Source of the DNA: Coriobacteriia bacterium
GTDB taxonomy: Bacteria > Actinomycetota > Coriobacteriia > Coriobacteriales > Eggerthellaceae
Length of the DNA stretch: 41,865 nucleotides
Direction of reading: 5' to 3'
Assembly (NCBI GenBank): GCA_030540225.1
Contig: JAUNWQ010000011.1
Location: 1-41,865 of the forward strand
In this document: in pieces, positions 1 through 8,500 of the stretch
Layout: every line of letters begins with the position of its first letter
Position numbering within the stretch: position 1 is the stretch's first letter
Position numbers and translations under genes: made by a program
Notes under the pieces: generated by a model
Databases searched by the model: none
Seen by the model: only the letters and a program-made list of their open reading frames with translations
What the model was told of the DNA's origin: nothing

Positions 1-183
1 CTTGGGGGCGCCGGGGGCAGCAGGGGCACCAGGAGCAGCCGGAGCGCCAGGAGCAGCAGCCGTCAGATCACCTTTGCAGAAGGGGCAGTTCTTGAGAACC
101 ATGCCACCCATAGCCTGGATAGCCTTGCCGCAGTGCGGGCACTTGCTCGGGCCAGCCGATGCGTCTGCAGGACGAAAACACAT
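1..183 (-). CDS. Zinc-ribbon protein with Ala/Pro/Gly-rich linker (3' part outside the window)
   Basis: The reading frame starts at ATG 183 behind an AGGAGG ribosome site six bases upstream and stays open to the left edge, so the C-terminus is missing. The visible 61 residues begin MCFRPADAS, then carry a four-cysteine zinc ribbon (CPHC at about residues 18-21, CPFC about 35-38), then repeats of AAPGAP-type sequence. Such layouts are common in small bacterial membrane or scaffold proteins in which a zinc ribbon is joined by a flexible linker to a transmembrane part, but that part is not visible here. A second protein of the same general plan, zinc ribbon plus flexible linker plus membrane helices, lies at 38155-38646. 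Function unknown. Confidence 0.75.
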   Translation of the reverse strand, partial: MCFRPADASAGPSKCPHCGKAIQAMGGMVLKNCPFCKGDLTAAAPGAPAAPGAPAAPGAPK

Positions 184-652
184 AACAATCCTCCTTTGTA
201 GCTTCCCAAAGAATCAGCTTCATACCGAGCCTTCGGGCATCCTTTTTTCAAAACGCCATCCCCGCCGGATAGACGCTTCGATTACCTTCCGCTTTGTCCG
301 AACGTAGCCATCGGCTGCTCTGGACCTTCCCAATCCGTAAATTGAGCAGTCGCCAACTAGGCTCTGTTATCAAAGCATCTTTAGTTTATAGGTCGAAGCG
401 GGAATTGCATCATCACAATGGGATGTCTTTATATTTTCACCATCATCCTTCGAGGTTGAATTTCCTCATCTTATCAGGGAAAACGTATAGGACATAATCC
501 ATTATATGGGGCGTTCCTATGATAAAATCGAGAAGCAAGAATAACGGTAGCTTTTAAAGCTAAATCTATGGGATTGCCGAGCCTTTAAGCGGCAATTTCC
601 CGTCTTGCTCTATACTTTTCAGTAATGTTTTCGGCACTACCGAAGGAGCTCT
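184..652. other. Intergenic region between divergent genes, with two dyads
   Basis: No convincing gene lies here; the short frames lack ribosome sites and family resemblance. Two inverted repeats sit close to the downstream gene: 548-562 (TAGCTTT, one base, AAAGCTA) and 573-596 (ATTGCCG, ten-base loop, CGGCAAT). A -10-like TATACT lies at 611-616, 37 bases before the ATG at 653, without a clear -35. The dyads could be an operator or a leader hairpin; this is inference. Confidence 0.4.
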
Positions 653-1258
653 ATGCCCAAGTTCAACAAGATGTACTTCCCCGTCGACGCTATCGCGAAA
701 CACGAGGATTTCGACGTTTGGTATAGCGACGGAGAACGAGCTTTGCGCTTCGAGGGCCCTTGGGAGAAAGAGTCCGACCGCATTGCGATGATCGGGCGCA
801 TGGGCGGCCAAATCGGCCAAATCAGACCCGACAACAAGGCGCTCAACTACTACCTGCGCCACGATCGCTTCGAATACGAGTTCCAAACCCGCGTGATCAA
901 GGAACACTACTACGTCGAGGGCATGCTGTGGGACATCCACGGCAGCGTGAGCAAACCACCGGTCGACTTCTTCCAGATCAAAAAGAAGAAAAACGAAGTC
1001 CACGTTCGCAAGACGCTGTTCAAGGACCACGGCGAGTGCTTCGAGGTGACTGCTCGCGACACGGCGACGCTGCGCATTGCCGTCGAGGCCACGGTGGCCA
1101 TGTGCATCAAAGAGGAGTACAAGGGCTTAAGCGACCCTGATGAAGACGAGCGCGGCGGAAAGAAACGCGGCACCTTCGGCAAGTTCTTCGACTTCATCCA
1201 GCCCAAGGGCGTTCCCTACGAGAAGCTCTACGATGAGGAGGGCAATCCCCTCGGCTAG
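653..1258 (+). CDS. Conserved-looking protein of unknown function, 201 aa
   Basis: A cytoplasmic-looking soluble protein without signal peptide or membrane segment. ATG 653 follows a good GAAGGAG ribosome site. The sequence alternates short beta-strand-like stretches rich in aromatic and charged residues (YFPVDAIAKHEDFDVWYSD, ALRFEGPW, HYYVEGMLWDIHG) and includes a lysine run, FQIKKKKNEVHV, near residue 105. The C-terminal 40 residues are charged (DPDEDERGGKKRG). The strand-rich pattern recalls tubby/LURP-one-like phospholipid-scramblase folds, but I cannot confirm that by eye and do not assign a function. It is monocistronic: its own terminator follows at 1301-1340 and the next gene is on the other strand. 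Confidence 0.8.
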   Translation: MPKFNKMYFPVDAIAKHEDFDVWYSDGERALRFEGPWEKESDRIAMIGRMGGQIGQIRPDNKALNYYLRHDRFEYEFQTRVIKEHYYVEGMLWDIHGSVSKPPVDFFQIKKKKNEVHVRKTLFKDHGECFEVTARDTATLRIAVEATVAMCIKEEYKGLSDPDEDERGGKKRGTFGKFFDFIQPKGVPYEKLYDEEGNPLG

Positions 1259-1300
1259 CAACAGCGTCAAGAGACACGACGCAAGTTCTGATGAACGATT

Positions 1301-1340
1301 AAGGCGACCTCGAATTTTAGTTTAGAGGTCGCCTTTTTGT
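1301..1340 (+). terminator. Rho-independent terminator of the 653-1258 gene
   Basis: An 11-bp perfect stem, AAGGCGACCTC (1301-1311) pairing with GAGGTCGCCTT (1325-1335), followed by TTTTTGT. It lies about 40 bases past the stop codon. Confidence 0.9.
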
Positions 1341-1388
1341 ATGTCGTCGAATACGGCTCCGATGCGCAACGCATGCGGAATCGATCCA

Positions 1389-1421
1389 ACAACAAAAGAA
1401 CCCCCGCCGAAGCGGGGGTTC
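1389..1421 (-). terminator. Rho-independent terminator of the MFS transporter gene
   Basis: Read on the minus strand, GAACCCCCGC pairs with GCGGGGGTTC (arms 1412-1421 and 1398-1407) around a four-base loop and is followed by TTTTGTT. It sits 37 bases past the transporter stop codon and back to back with the terminator at 1301-1340. Confidence 0.9.
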
Positions 1422-1457
1422 TCGATGCAACCGAATGGGTTACTTTTCAAGCTTGCG

Positions 1458-3137
1458 CTACTTCTCGAAGTAAGCCTTGCGATACGGGGTAGCGAAGATG
1501 AAGAAGTAGACGAACGGAAGCAGAACGCCGACAGCCATGAGGGGCAGAGCAACCGGGTTCTTCGACCAGCCGGAGACGGCCAGCGGGCACACGATGCAGG
1601 TGACGAACAGGAACGCAATCACGATGAGCATGATGATGAAGTTCGTCATGCCGGTGTCGGAAGCATCGGTCTTGCCGTCGCCAGCGAGCTCGTCCATAGA
1701 CTTACCGCCGGTTTCCTTAACGAACAGGAGGCAGCAGATGAAGCCGAGAACGAACGGAACGATGAGAACGAGAACGACCGACGACCAGTTAGTAGCGCCT
1801 TCAGCGGTCTGGAACATAGCCATACCAGCGATGCCGCCGAGGACGATCGAGGAGGCGGAGCCGCCGAAGCGGGCGAACGCCTGGCACCACGAAACGCCGG
1901 TGTTGCGGATTGCGGTCGGGTAAGACTCAGGCATCAGCGGCTGAACAGCGGTGATGGCGTAGTTCAGAGCGAAGCCGAAGAGGAGCATGAGGGCGATCGA
2001 CAGACCGAAGTTGTTCGGGACAACGAACACGGAGCAGATGACGATCGCGACGATGCAGAAGATCCAGGAGAACGCCAGGTTGCGCTTACGGCCGATGCGG
2101 TCAGCGACGAAGCCGACGCAGCAGTTGGAGGCGATAGCAGCAACGTTGTTCCAGGTCTGGAGAGCAACAGCCTCAGACGGGGTGTAGCCAATGCCCTTGA
2201 ACCAGGTGGGCAGCCATGCGTTCATGCCGTACACGCAGAACTGGCCAACGAAGTAAGCGGTCCAGATAGCAGCGGTCGGGACGATGAACTTCTTGGAGAA
2301 CAGGATGTTCGGGGAGGTCTTGGCAGGCTTCGGCGGAACGACGAGGAGCTTCGGGTCGAAGTGGGTCTCTTCCTGGCCAGCGGAGCGCTGCAGATGGTTG
2401 AGAGCCTTGCAAGCCTCTTCCATGCGACCGGCATTGGCGAACCAGTGCGGGGTCTCATGCATGAAGAAGTGAAGCACGATTCCGTAGATGATGGGCAGAG
2501 CGCCGATCAGGTAGCAGAGGCGCCAGTTGGCGTACATGGTGGCAGAGGAACCATCAGCGTTGAGGTAGGTGACCTCGTTGGTGAAGCCGCCGAGAATCGG
2601 GCTTGCGGTGTTGCAGATCGGGTTGCCGATAACACCAGCGAGAACCCAGCCAGCAACCATGCCCGCCATACCGATCGTCACGAAGACGCCGCGCTGCTTG
2701 GACGGAATCGTCTCAGAGAACACGGTGGTGACGATGGGGATGCAGGAGCCGACGCCGAAACCGGCGATCAGGCGGAATGCTGCGAAGAACACGAGGTCGT
2801 TCGCGAAAGCCTGGGGCAGGGTGAACAGACCATAGAAGATAACAGCGATGGTCAGCATCTTCTTACGGCCGATCTTGTCGGACAGGATGCCGCCGACTGC
2901 GCCGCCGAGAACCATGCCGAGCAGGCCCCACGTGGTGAGCGAGCCCATGAGAGCACCCGGGTTCGGGTTGTCGGGCCAGAACGTATGTGCAACGAACAGG
3001 TTGGTGGTGTTAACGACCATGAAGTCGTAACCATCGAAAATCATAGCGAAGATCATGAGGAAGAACATAAGCCACGTGTGGCCGTTAACTCCCAAATGGT
3101 CTACAACCTCTGAAACGGTGAATTCCTTACCGTTCAT
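1458..3137 (-). CDS. Major facilitator superfamily transporter, aromatic-acid/sugar-acid symporter type
   Basis: A 559-residue inner-membrane secondary transporter. The start at 3137 (MNGKEFTVSE) is preferred because AAAGGAGGGACTA precedes it; an upstream in-frame ATG at 3179 has no such site and would read through a 7-bp dyad. The first helix carries DGYDF, typical of the AAHS branch of the MFS, and the loop between helices 2 and 3 has the family signature GGILSDKIGRKK; the equivalent loop in the second half is GFVADRIGRKR. Helices 1-6 lie at roughly residues 20-240, helices 7-12 at roughly 290-480, and two further hydrophobic segments near the C-terminus (residues 495-550, FIIMLIVIAFLFV and LPLMAVGVLLPF) make it longer than the usual 12-helix transporter. 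Substrate is not determinable. The divergent membrane-LuxR gene at 3805 is the likely regulator. Confidence 0.9.
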   Translation of the reverse strand: MNGKEFTVSEVVDHLGVNGHTWLMFFLMIFAMIFDGYDFMVVNTTNLFVAHTFWPDNPNPGALMGSLTTWGLLGMVLGGAVGGILSDKIGRKKMLTIAVIFYGLFTLPQAFANDLVFFAAFRLIAGFGVGSCIPIVTTVFSETIPSKQRGVFVTIGMAGMVAGWVLAGVIGNPICNTASPILGGFTNEVTYLNADGSSATMYANWRLCYLIGALPIIYGIVLHFFMHETPHWFANAGRMEEACKALNHLQRSAGQEETHFDPKLLVVPPKPAKTSPNILFSKKFIVPTAAIWTAYFVGQFCVYGMNAWLPTWFKGIGYTPSEAVALQTWNNVAAIASNCCVGFVADRIGRKRNLAFSWIFCIVAIVICSVFVVPNNFGLSIALMLLFGFALNYAITAVQPLMPESYPTAIRNTGVSWCQAFARFGGSASSIVLGGIAGMAMFQTAEGATNWSSVVLVLIVPFVLGFICCLLFVKETGGKSMDELAGDGKTDASDTGMTNFIIMLIVIAFLFVTCIVCPLAVSGWSKNPVALPLMAVGVLLPFVYFFIFATPYRKAYFEK

Positions 3138-3160
3138 TAGTCCCTCCTTTAAGTGAGAAG

Positions 3161-3180
3161 CTTGAGTATCCCGACTCAAG
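3161..3180 (-). promoter_or_regulatory. Dyad in the MFS leader
   Basis: CTTGAGT (3161-3167) and ACTCAAG (3174-3180) form a 7-bp perfect inverted repeat between the predicted transcription start and the ribosome site of the transporter. It could be an operator for the divergent LuxR protein or a leader hairpin. Confidence 0.45.
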
Positions 3181-3193
3181 CGGAGCGGCTTTG

Positions 3194-3223
3194 CCTATAT
3201 CCCTTAGGCGAACCGCCATGCAA
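3194..3223 (-). promoter_or_regulatory. Candidate promoter of the MFS transporter
   Basis: On the minus strand TTGCAT (3223-3218) and TATAGG (3199-3194) are separated by 18 bases, about 60 bases upstream of the ATG at 3137. Inferred from motif match only. Confidence 0.45.
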
Positions 3224-3520
3224 TTACTCCCCATTTGCACTAACGGTAAGAACATGGTGCGAAGGACGTACCCCAGAATTCAGATTCCGCAACTACGGGT
3301 AGTGACTCTTCAATACCGGCCATTGCAGAAGCTTCGGCGCCCTCTCGCATCCATTGCGAGAAACCGTATGTGCCACATCCCCCTTTCTGACTTCTCTTTC
3401 AAATTGCCAATCTATCCCCTGCGGCCAGCGGTACAAAAACGCCGGCGAACAGACAAACGGTACTTTACGTAAGGCAAACGGTATGAGCGTCAAACCATGA
3501 GGTTATTTTTGCTCATATCG

Positions 3521-3541
3521 TATCAACCTCACGGGTTGATA
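3521..3541. promoter_or_regulatory. Candidate operator: 8-bp inverted repeat
   Basis: TATCAACC and GGTTGATA separated by five bases (TCACG), in mid-position between two divergent promoters. The symmetric form and its location between a transporter and its likely regulator suggest a binding site for a dimeric repressor or activator. Confidence 0.45.
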
Positions 3542-3804
3542 TTTCGACATCCACGCGTAAATCTGTCCACTTTTGCCCTCATCAAATCGCAATTGCCCGT
3601 CCCTTCCCCAAAATAGGCACTGTGTTGTTTTTACTGCATTCTGCGCACGAAATTGAGCAAAGATTGCGCGCATTCGATAGCATTACCTAGCTTCAGTAGG
3701 GTAATATAGCTGCGTACGCAGTATCGAACGCTTAGGTTGAGATTTACCGCGCAAAAGAAGATAATCACGAAGCTCGCAAACGCATCATTTAGGGGAACAA
3801 ACAT

Positions 3805-5481
3805 ATGGCTTCGACTTTTCCGCATGTCACTATTACGGTCGCAGGCAAGGAAAACGGCGCTGACGCCTCGGGTGAACTTAATACGCTTTCACTCGGTTAT
3901 GGCTTCCATCAGGCATGGATTTACTCTGCCATGTTCAGCGCTGGCGTGTTCTTTGGGACCGACACGCCCTTCACCACGCTTTTCGACGGAGCATATTCCT
4001 GCTCGCTCATCGTTCTCGTAATCTCGATGATTTTCTTCGGCATCGCACTTCTTGCCCTTGGCGTTACCAATCAGATGTTCTTGCGCTTCTACGTGTCGAA
4101 GCGAGCGCTCGGGCTTTCCGCATCGCTCATCTGTTTGGGCACCTACGCCTCGTTCCTCGTTCCTGTCGGCGGGCCCCTCGGCACCCTCGCCCTGCTCTTC
4201 GCAGGCTTGGCAACGGGCATCGGATCGAGTCTTATGGTCGTGCTGTGGGGCACGGCGTTCGCACGCTATGAGTTCAGCACTATCATCCTGAACACGGCGG
4301 TTTCAGTCGCCATCGGCATCGGCCTCTACATGGTTCTCACTCACTTGGTGCCGCCCTTCTGCTCGGGCGTCATCACCGGCATCTTCCCCATTGCCGAAGT
4401 CTTCATCCTCTGGCGCCTGACGCCGATTCCCTACTATCGTCGTCGCGAGATGCCGATTTTCCACCCGCTGACAGTCAAGCCCGCGCAGTTCCTTGCCCGC
4501 CTGCTTGTCCCGACAGCGATCTTCGGCTTCGCGCTCGGCGTGCTGCGCACCGTCGCAAGCAATATCGTGCTTCCCGCCGCCGACTTAACGACGCTTCTCG
4601 TCATGGGCGCCGCGGCCTGCTTGGGCATGTTCATCACCATCGTAACGATCTTCATTTCGAAGAACGAGGGGCATTGGGACCTTATCTTCCGGACGCTTTT
4701 GCCGTTTATCGCCCTCGCAGCGATTTCTTTGCCGTTCCTCAACTCCCCGAGCTCGCTTCTCGCGTGCCTCGCACTTATCGCGGGATACATGTGCTTTGAA
4801 GCGCTCATGTGGATATTCTTCGCCGACCTGGCGCAGGAGTTCCGCCTTTCGCCCATTTTCGTGTTCGGCACGGGACGAGGCACACTTGCGCTTTCCTCTC
4901 TTTTCGGAACGCTTTTCGCCATGACACCGATCGGCGACGCCAGCTCCATGATCACGGGAGCCGATTACGGTTCCGGCGCTCTACTCGTTCTGTTCGCGCT
5001 CATTCTCGGATACGTGCTGTCTCCCCGTCAGCGCGAAGTGAAGGCAATTGTTATGGCCCCAATTGAAGGAGTGAACGTCGACCAGGGAACGGAAGCCCTG
5101 AAAAAGCACATCGCCGCGCTGGACGAAAAAGATGCCACTGCAGAGAAGGCGCCCACTCCCGAAACCGATGAGCCTCAGGAGACACCGCAGGATGCCGAGG
5201 AGGGTCGCCGCGCGAAGGGCCGCTTCCATGCCCAATGCGAGGCAATTGCCGATCGTTATCTTCTCTCGCGGCGCGAGACCGAGGTTATGTTCCTTCTTGC
5301 GAAGGGTCATAACGCGGCGTTCATTCAAGACCAGCTCTGCATCTCTAAGAGCACGGCGAAGACGCACATCAACCACATCTATCGCAAGCTCGATATCCAC
5401 ACGCAGCAGGAGCTTCTCAGCATGGTCGAGGCCGCCAAACGCGAGGCATACGACTCGGAGAATAATCCTCCGCGCCGCTAG
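3805..5481 (+). CDS. Membrane-anchored LuxR-family transcriptional regulator
   Basis: A 558-residue protein with two parts. Residues about 35-420 contain some ten to twelve hydrophobic segments in an MFS-like arrangement. A polar linker rich in Glu, Pro and Thr (about 425-475) leads to a C-terminal LuxR/GerE helix-turn-helix at about 485-545, recognisable from the core LSRRETEVMFLLAKG, the recognition-helix region SKSTAKTHINHIYRKL and the closing HTQQELLSMV. This architecture is characteristic of Eggerthellaceae, where many copies sit beside transporters or respiratory reductases and probably sense a ligand or membrane state. AGGGGAAC precedes ATG 3805. It faces the MFS transporter across 667 bases and is followed 22 bases later by the activase gene, so it may be co-transcribed with that gene. 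Effector unknown. Confidence 0.9.
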   Translation: MASTFPHVTITVAGKENGADASGELNTLSLGYGFHQAWIYSAMFSAGVFFGTDTPFTTLFDGAYSCSLIVLVISMIFFGIALLALGVTNQMFLRFYVSKRALGLSASLICLGTYASFLVPVGGPLGTLALLFAGLATGIGSSLMVVLWGTAFARYEFSTIILNTAVSVAIGIGLYMVLTHLVPPFCSGVITGIFPIAEVFILWRLTPIPYYRRREMPIFHPLTVKPAQFLARLLVPTAIFGFALGVLRTVASNIVLPAADLTTLLVMGAAACLGMFITIVTIFISKNEGHWDLIFRTLLPFIALAAISLPFLNSPSSLLACLALIAGYMCFEALMWIFFADLAQEFRLSPIFVFGTGRGTLALSSLFGTLFAMTPIGDASSMITGADYGSGALLVLFALILGYVLSPRQREVKAIVMAPIEGVNVDQGTEALKKHIAALDEKDATAEKAPTPETDEPQETPQDAEEGRRAKGRFHAQCEAIADRYLLSRRETEVMFLLAKGHNAAFIQDQLCISKSTAKTHINHIYRKLDIHTQQELLSMVEAAKREAYDSENNPPRR

Positions 5482-5503
5482 CGCGTAAGTTGGCGCTCGA
5501 AAG

Positions 5504-8500
5504 ATGACGGCAGAGGAACCCGCTAAAACGTATCGCTTCGGAATCGACGCAGGGTCGAAGACCGTGAAAGTCGTGATCGTCGACGAAGATGGCACCGTGG
5601 TGAACTCGATTTACCGCCGCCACCTTTCAAACATCCGCGAGACGCTTCTCGATATTCTGCACAACTTAGTCTGGCGCTATGGCGACCTTCCCGGCAAAGC
5701 AACCGTCACCGGCTCGGCGGGCATTGCGCTCGCCGAGATGCTTGAGCTTCCATTTGTGCAAGAAGTTCTGGCAACCGAGCGCGCCGTGCGGGAACTCTAC
5801 CCCGACGCTGATGCAGTCATCGAGCTTGGCGGTGAGGACGCGAAGGTGATGTATCTCTCGAGCTCTCCCGAACAGCGAATGAATGCGACCTGCGCCGGCG
5901 GAACGGGCGGATTCATCGACTCGATTGCCTTTATGCTCGGCGTGCGCACAAGCGACATGAGTCGACTTGCGGGCGGGGCGTCGCGTATCTACCCGATTGC
6001 ATCGCGATGCGCCGTGTTCGCGCAAACCGACGTACGACCGCTTCTGAACGCTGGCGCAAAGAAGAGCGACATTGCGGCAAGCGCCCTTGAGGCCGTCGTG
6101 CGCCAAACGATTACCGGGCTCGCGTGCGGACGACCCATCGAAGGGAAGGTCATCTTCCTTGGCGGGCCGCTGCAATTCATTCCCGACCTGTTCAGACGCT
6201 TCCAAATCGGCCTTGGGCTGAAACGCGGAGAGGGTATTAGGCCGCGCTGGGCCCACATCTTCACCGCCCACGGCGCCGCGCTGTATGCAGGGGAGCTGCC
6301 AGAGAGCAAGCCTACATCGCTTGGGCAACTCGAGAAGCGCATACGACAAGCGGATGCGCCGGAAGACGACTTAATGCGGCTTGAACCCCTGTTCGCAACC
6401 GACGAAGAGCGTGAGACGTTCAAGGAGCGCCATGCACGGGTTGATTTCCCCCGAAAGAGGCTCTTCGATTGCAAGGGTCCGCTTTACTTAGGGATAGACG
6501 CGGGATCGACCACGGTGAAGATGGCCGTTATCGATGATGCGGGTAACCTTGTTTATTCCTGCTATACGCCGGTGCAGGGCGACGCACTCGCCACCGCGGC
6601 CGAAGAGCTGCTCGATTTCGACAGATCGCTCCCCCACGTCTATGGCACGGACGAAACGACCGCCTGGGTTGCACATGCCACGGCGACGGGATATGGTGAG
6701 GACCTGCTGCGTGCGGCGCTCGGTATTGATTCAGGCATCGTGGAGACGACGGCGCACGCCCGCGCGGCAATGGAGCTCGTGCCCGACGCGACGTTCGTGC
6801 TCGACATCGGCGGGCAGGATATGAAGGCGCTCTGGATTAAGAATGGCATGGTGTCGAACGCTATCCTCAACGAAGCGTGCTCGAGCGGATGCGGATCGTT
6901 CATCGAGGGAACCGCGCATTCGCTGCGCTTGAGCCCCCATGCGTTCAACGATGCCGCACTTACCTCCGAGCACCCTGTTGACCTGGGGACGAAGTGCACG
7001 GTGTTCATGTCATCCCGCGTCAAACACGCCCAGAAGATCGGGGCGAGCGTCAGCAATCTGGCAGCGGGTATCGCGTACTCGGTGGTGAAGAACGCCCTGT
7101 TCCGCATCATCGGCGCCGAGAGAATCGACACGCTGGGGCCTCAGATAGTCGTGCAGGGCGGGGCGTTCAAGTCCAATGCCGTGCTGCGCGCGTTCGAGAA
7201 GGTTTGCGGTGTGGAGGCAATCCGCCCCGAGACCGCCCATCTTATGGGAGCGATCGGTGCGGCGCTGATCGCGCGCGAGCGAGCCTACGATGCGGCGAGG
7301 AACACCGACGGCGGCTTGAACGCAGCGCCGCGAAGCACGATGATTTCCGCGCGCGAGCTTGAATCGCTGTCCGTCGAGCGCTTCTCGTCCCGATGCCCGG
7401 GGTGCTCGAACGCGTGCCTTCTCGCCATTGCCGATTTCGGGCATGGCAGGCGTTTCATCAGCGGAAACAAATGTAATAACGCGAATGACTTCGAGTTTTC
7501 GCGAAACGAGAAACCCAAAGCCCGCGCCGCGGAGGCGGCCGCGATTGAAGATCGCGAGCCGACCCCCCGCCCCCACCAGGCCCCGAACGCGATCGCCGTC
7601 GAGCAGCGTCTGCTGCAGTCGGTTGCAAGCGTAGAGCAAACCGAACTTCGAGGGACGTGCGCAATCGGCATCATGAACTGCTTCGAAACCTACGAATATA
7701 CGCCCTTTTGGCGGACGCTGTTCGCAGAGCTTGGCTTCAGCGTCATCATGCCCGACGATGCTCGTGGCGCCTCACTCGAACAGGCGGCGCTCGCAACCGT
7801 CCCCGCCGAAGGTGCATGTTTTCCCGCAAAGATTGCGCATATGAGGACATTCGACCTGATGAACGCAGGTACAAATGTCATTTTCATGCCCCGCTTCAAC
7901 CGCATCGGACGCTGCGCAGTGTCGTGCGAATACGCCGATGCGCTCGCAGATGCCGTACCCGCGTTTGAGCAAGGGGAAGTACGGCTTTCGCGATCCCACC
8001 TCTCATCGTTCAAGGTGGCGCGCATTGCAAAGGACGAGGACGACCTCTCGACGCTCTTTTCCGAGGTGAGAAGCTTCTGCCCTGACGGCGCGCCGCTTTC
8101 CCGCAAAGAATTCGACCGCGCCCTTGAAAAGGCGCTTGCATCGCAAAGGGAATTCTTCGATGCGGTCGCCCGAGCAAACGAGAAGGTGATCGACTGGCTT
8201 GCCGAGGACGCACAGCGGCACGCTATCGTGGTTGCCGGGCGCCCCTACCACACCGACCCTCGCCTTATGAGGGGAATCGATACGATGCTTACGAAGTTGG
8301 GGTTCGCCATCCTGTGCCCCACAAGCTCGGATACATGGGCGACGCGTCGACCGCATGACCCGAATTGCCCGCCATGGAAACCAGGTAAGCATCTTGCGCG
8401 CCTCGCCCGATTCGCCGCCGAGAATGCGCAGGTCGACCTCGTGTGCCTGCAATCGTTCGGCTGCGGCTACGACGCGCTGAGCCTCGAAGACGCGCGCGAT

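Larger units (their letters stand above)
3138..3804. other. Long divergent intergenic region with several dyads
   Basis: A 667-base region between the transporter and its divergent regulator. It is more AT-rich than the flanking genes and holds no frame with a ribosome site and plausible product. Besides the transporter promoter it contains nested inverted repeats: ATGAGC (3483-3488) with GCTCAT (3511-3516), and TATCAACC (3521-3528) with GGTTGATA (3534-3541). A perfect palindrome CTGCGTACGCAG lies at 3710-3721, directly after a -10-like TAATAT (3702-3707) that could serve the LuxR gene. Such dyads are what a dimeric HTH regulator would bind; assignment to the adjacent LuxR protein is inference. 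Confidence 0.5.

Noticed and set aside
1341-3113. A 590-codon open frame on the plus strand opposite the MFS transporter
   Set aside because: It is a GC-rich antisense shadow: composition is low-complexity acidic and polar, it has no ribosome site or family resemblance, and the minus strand encodes a clear transporter.
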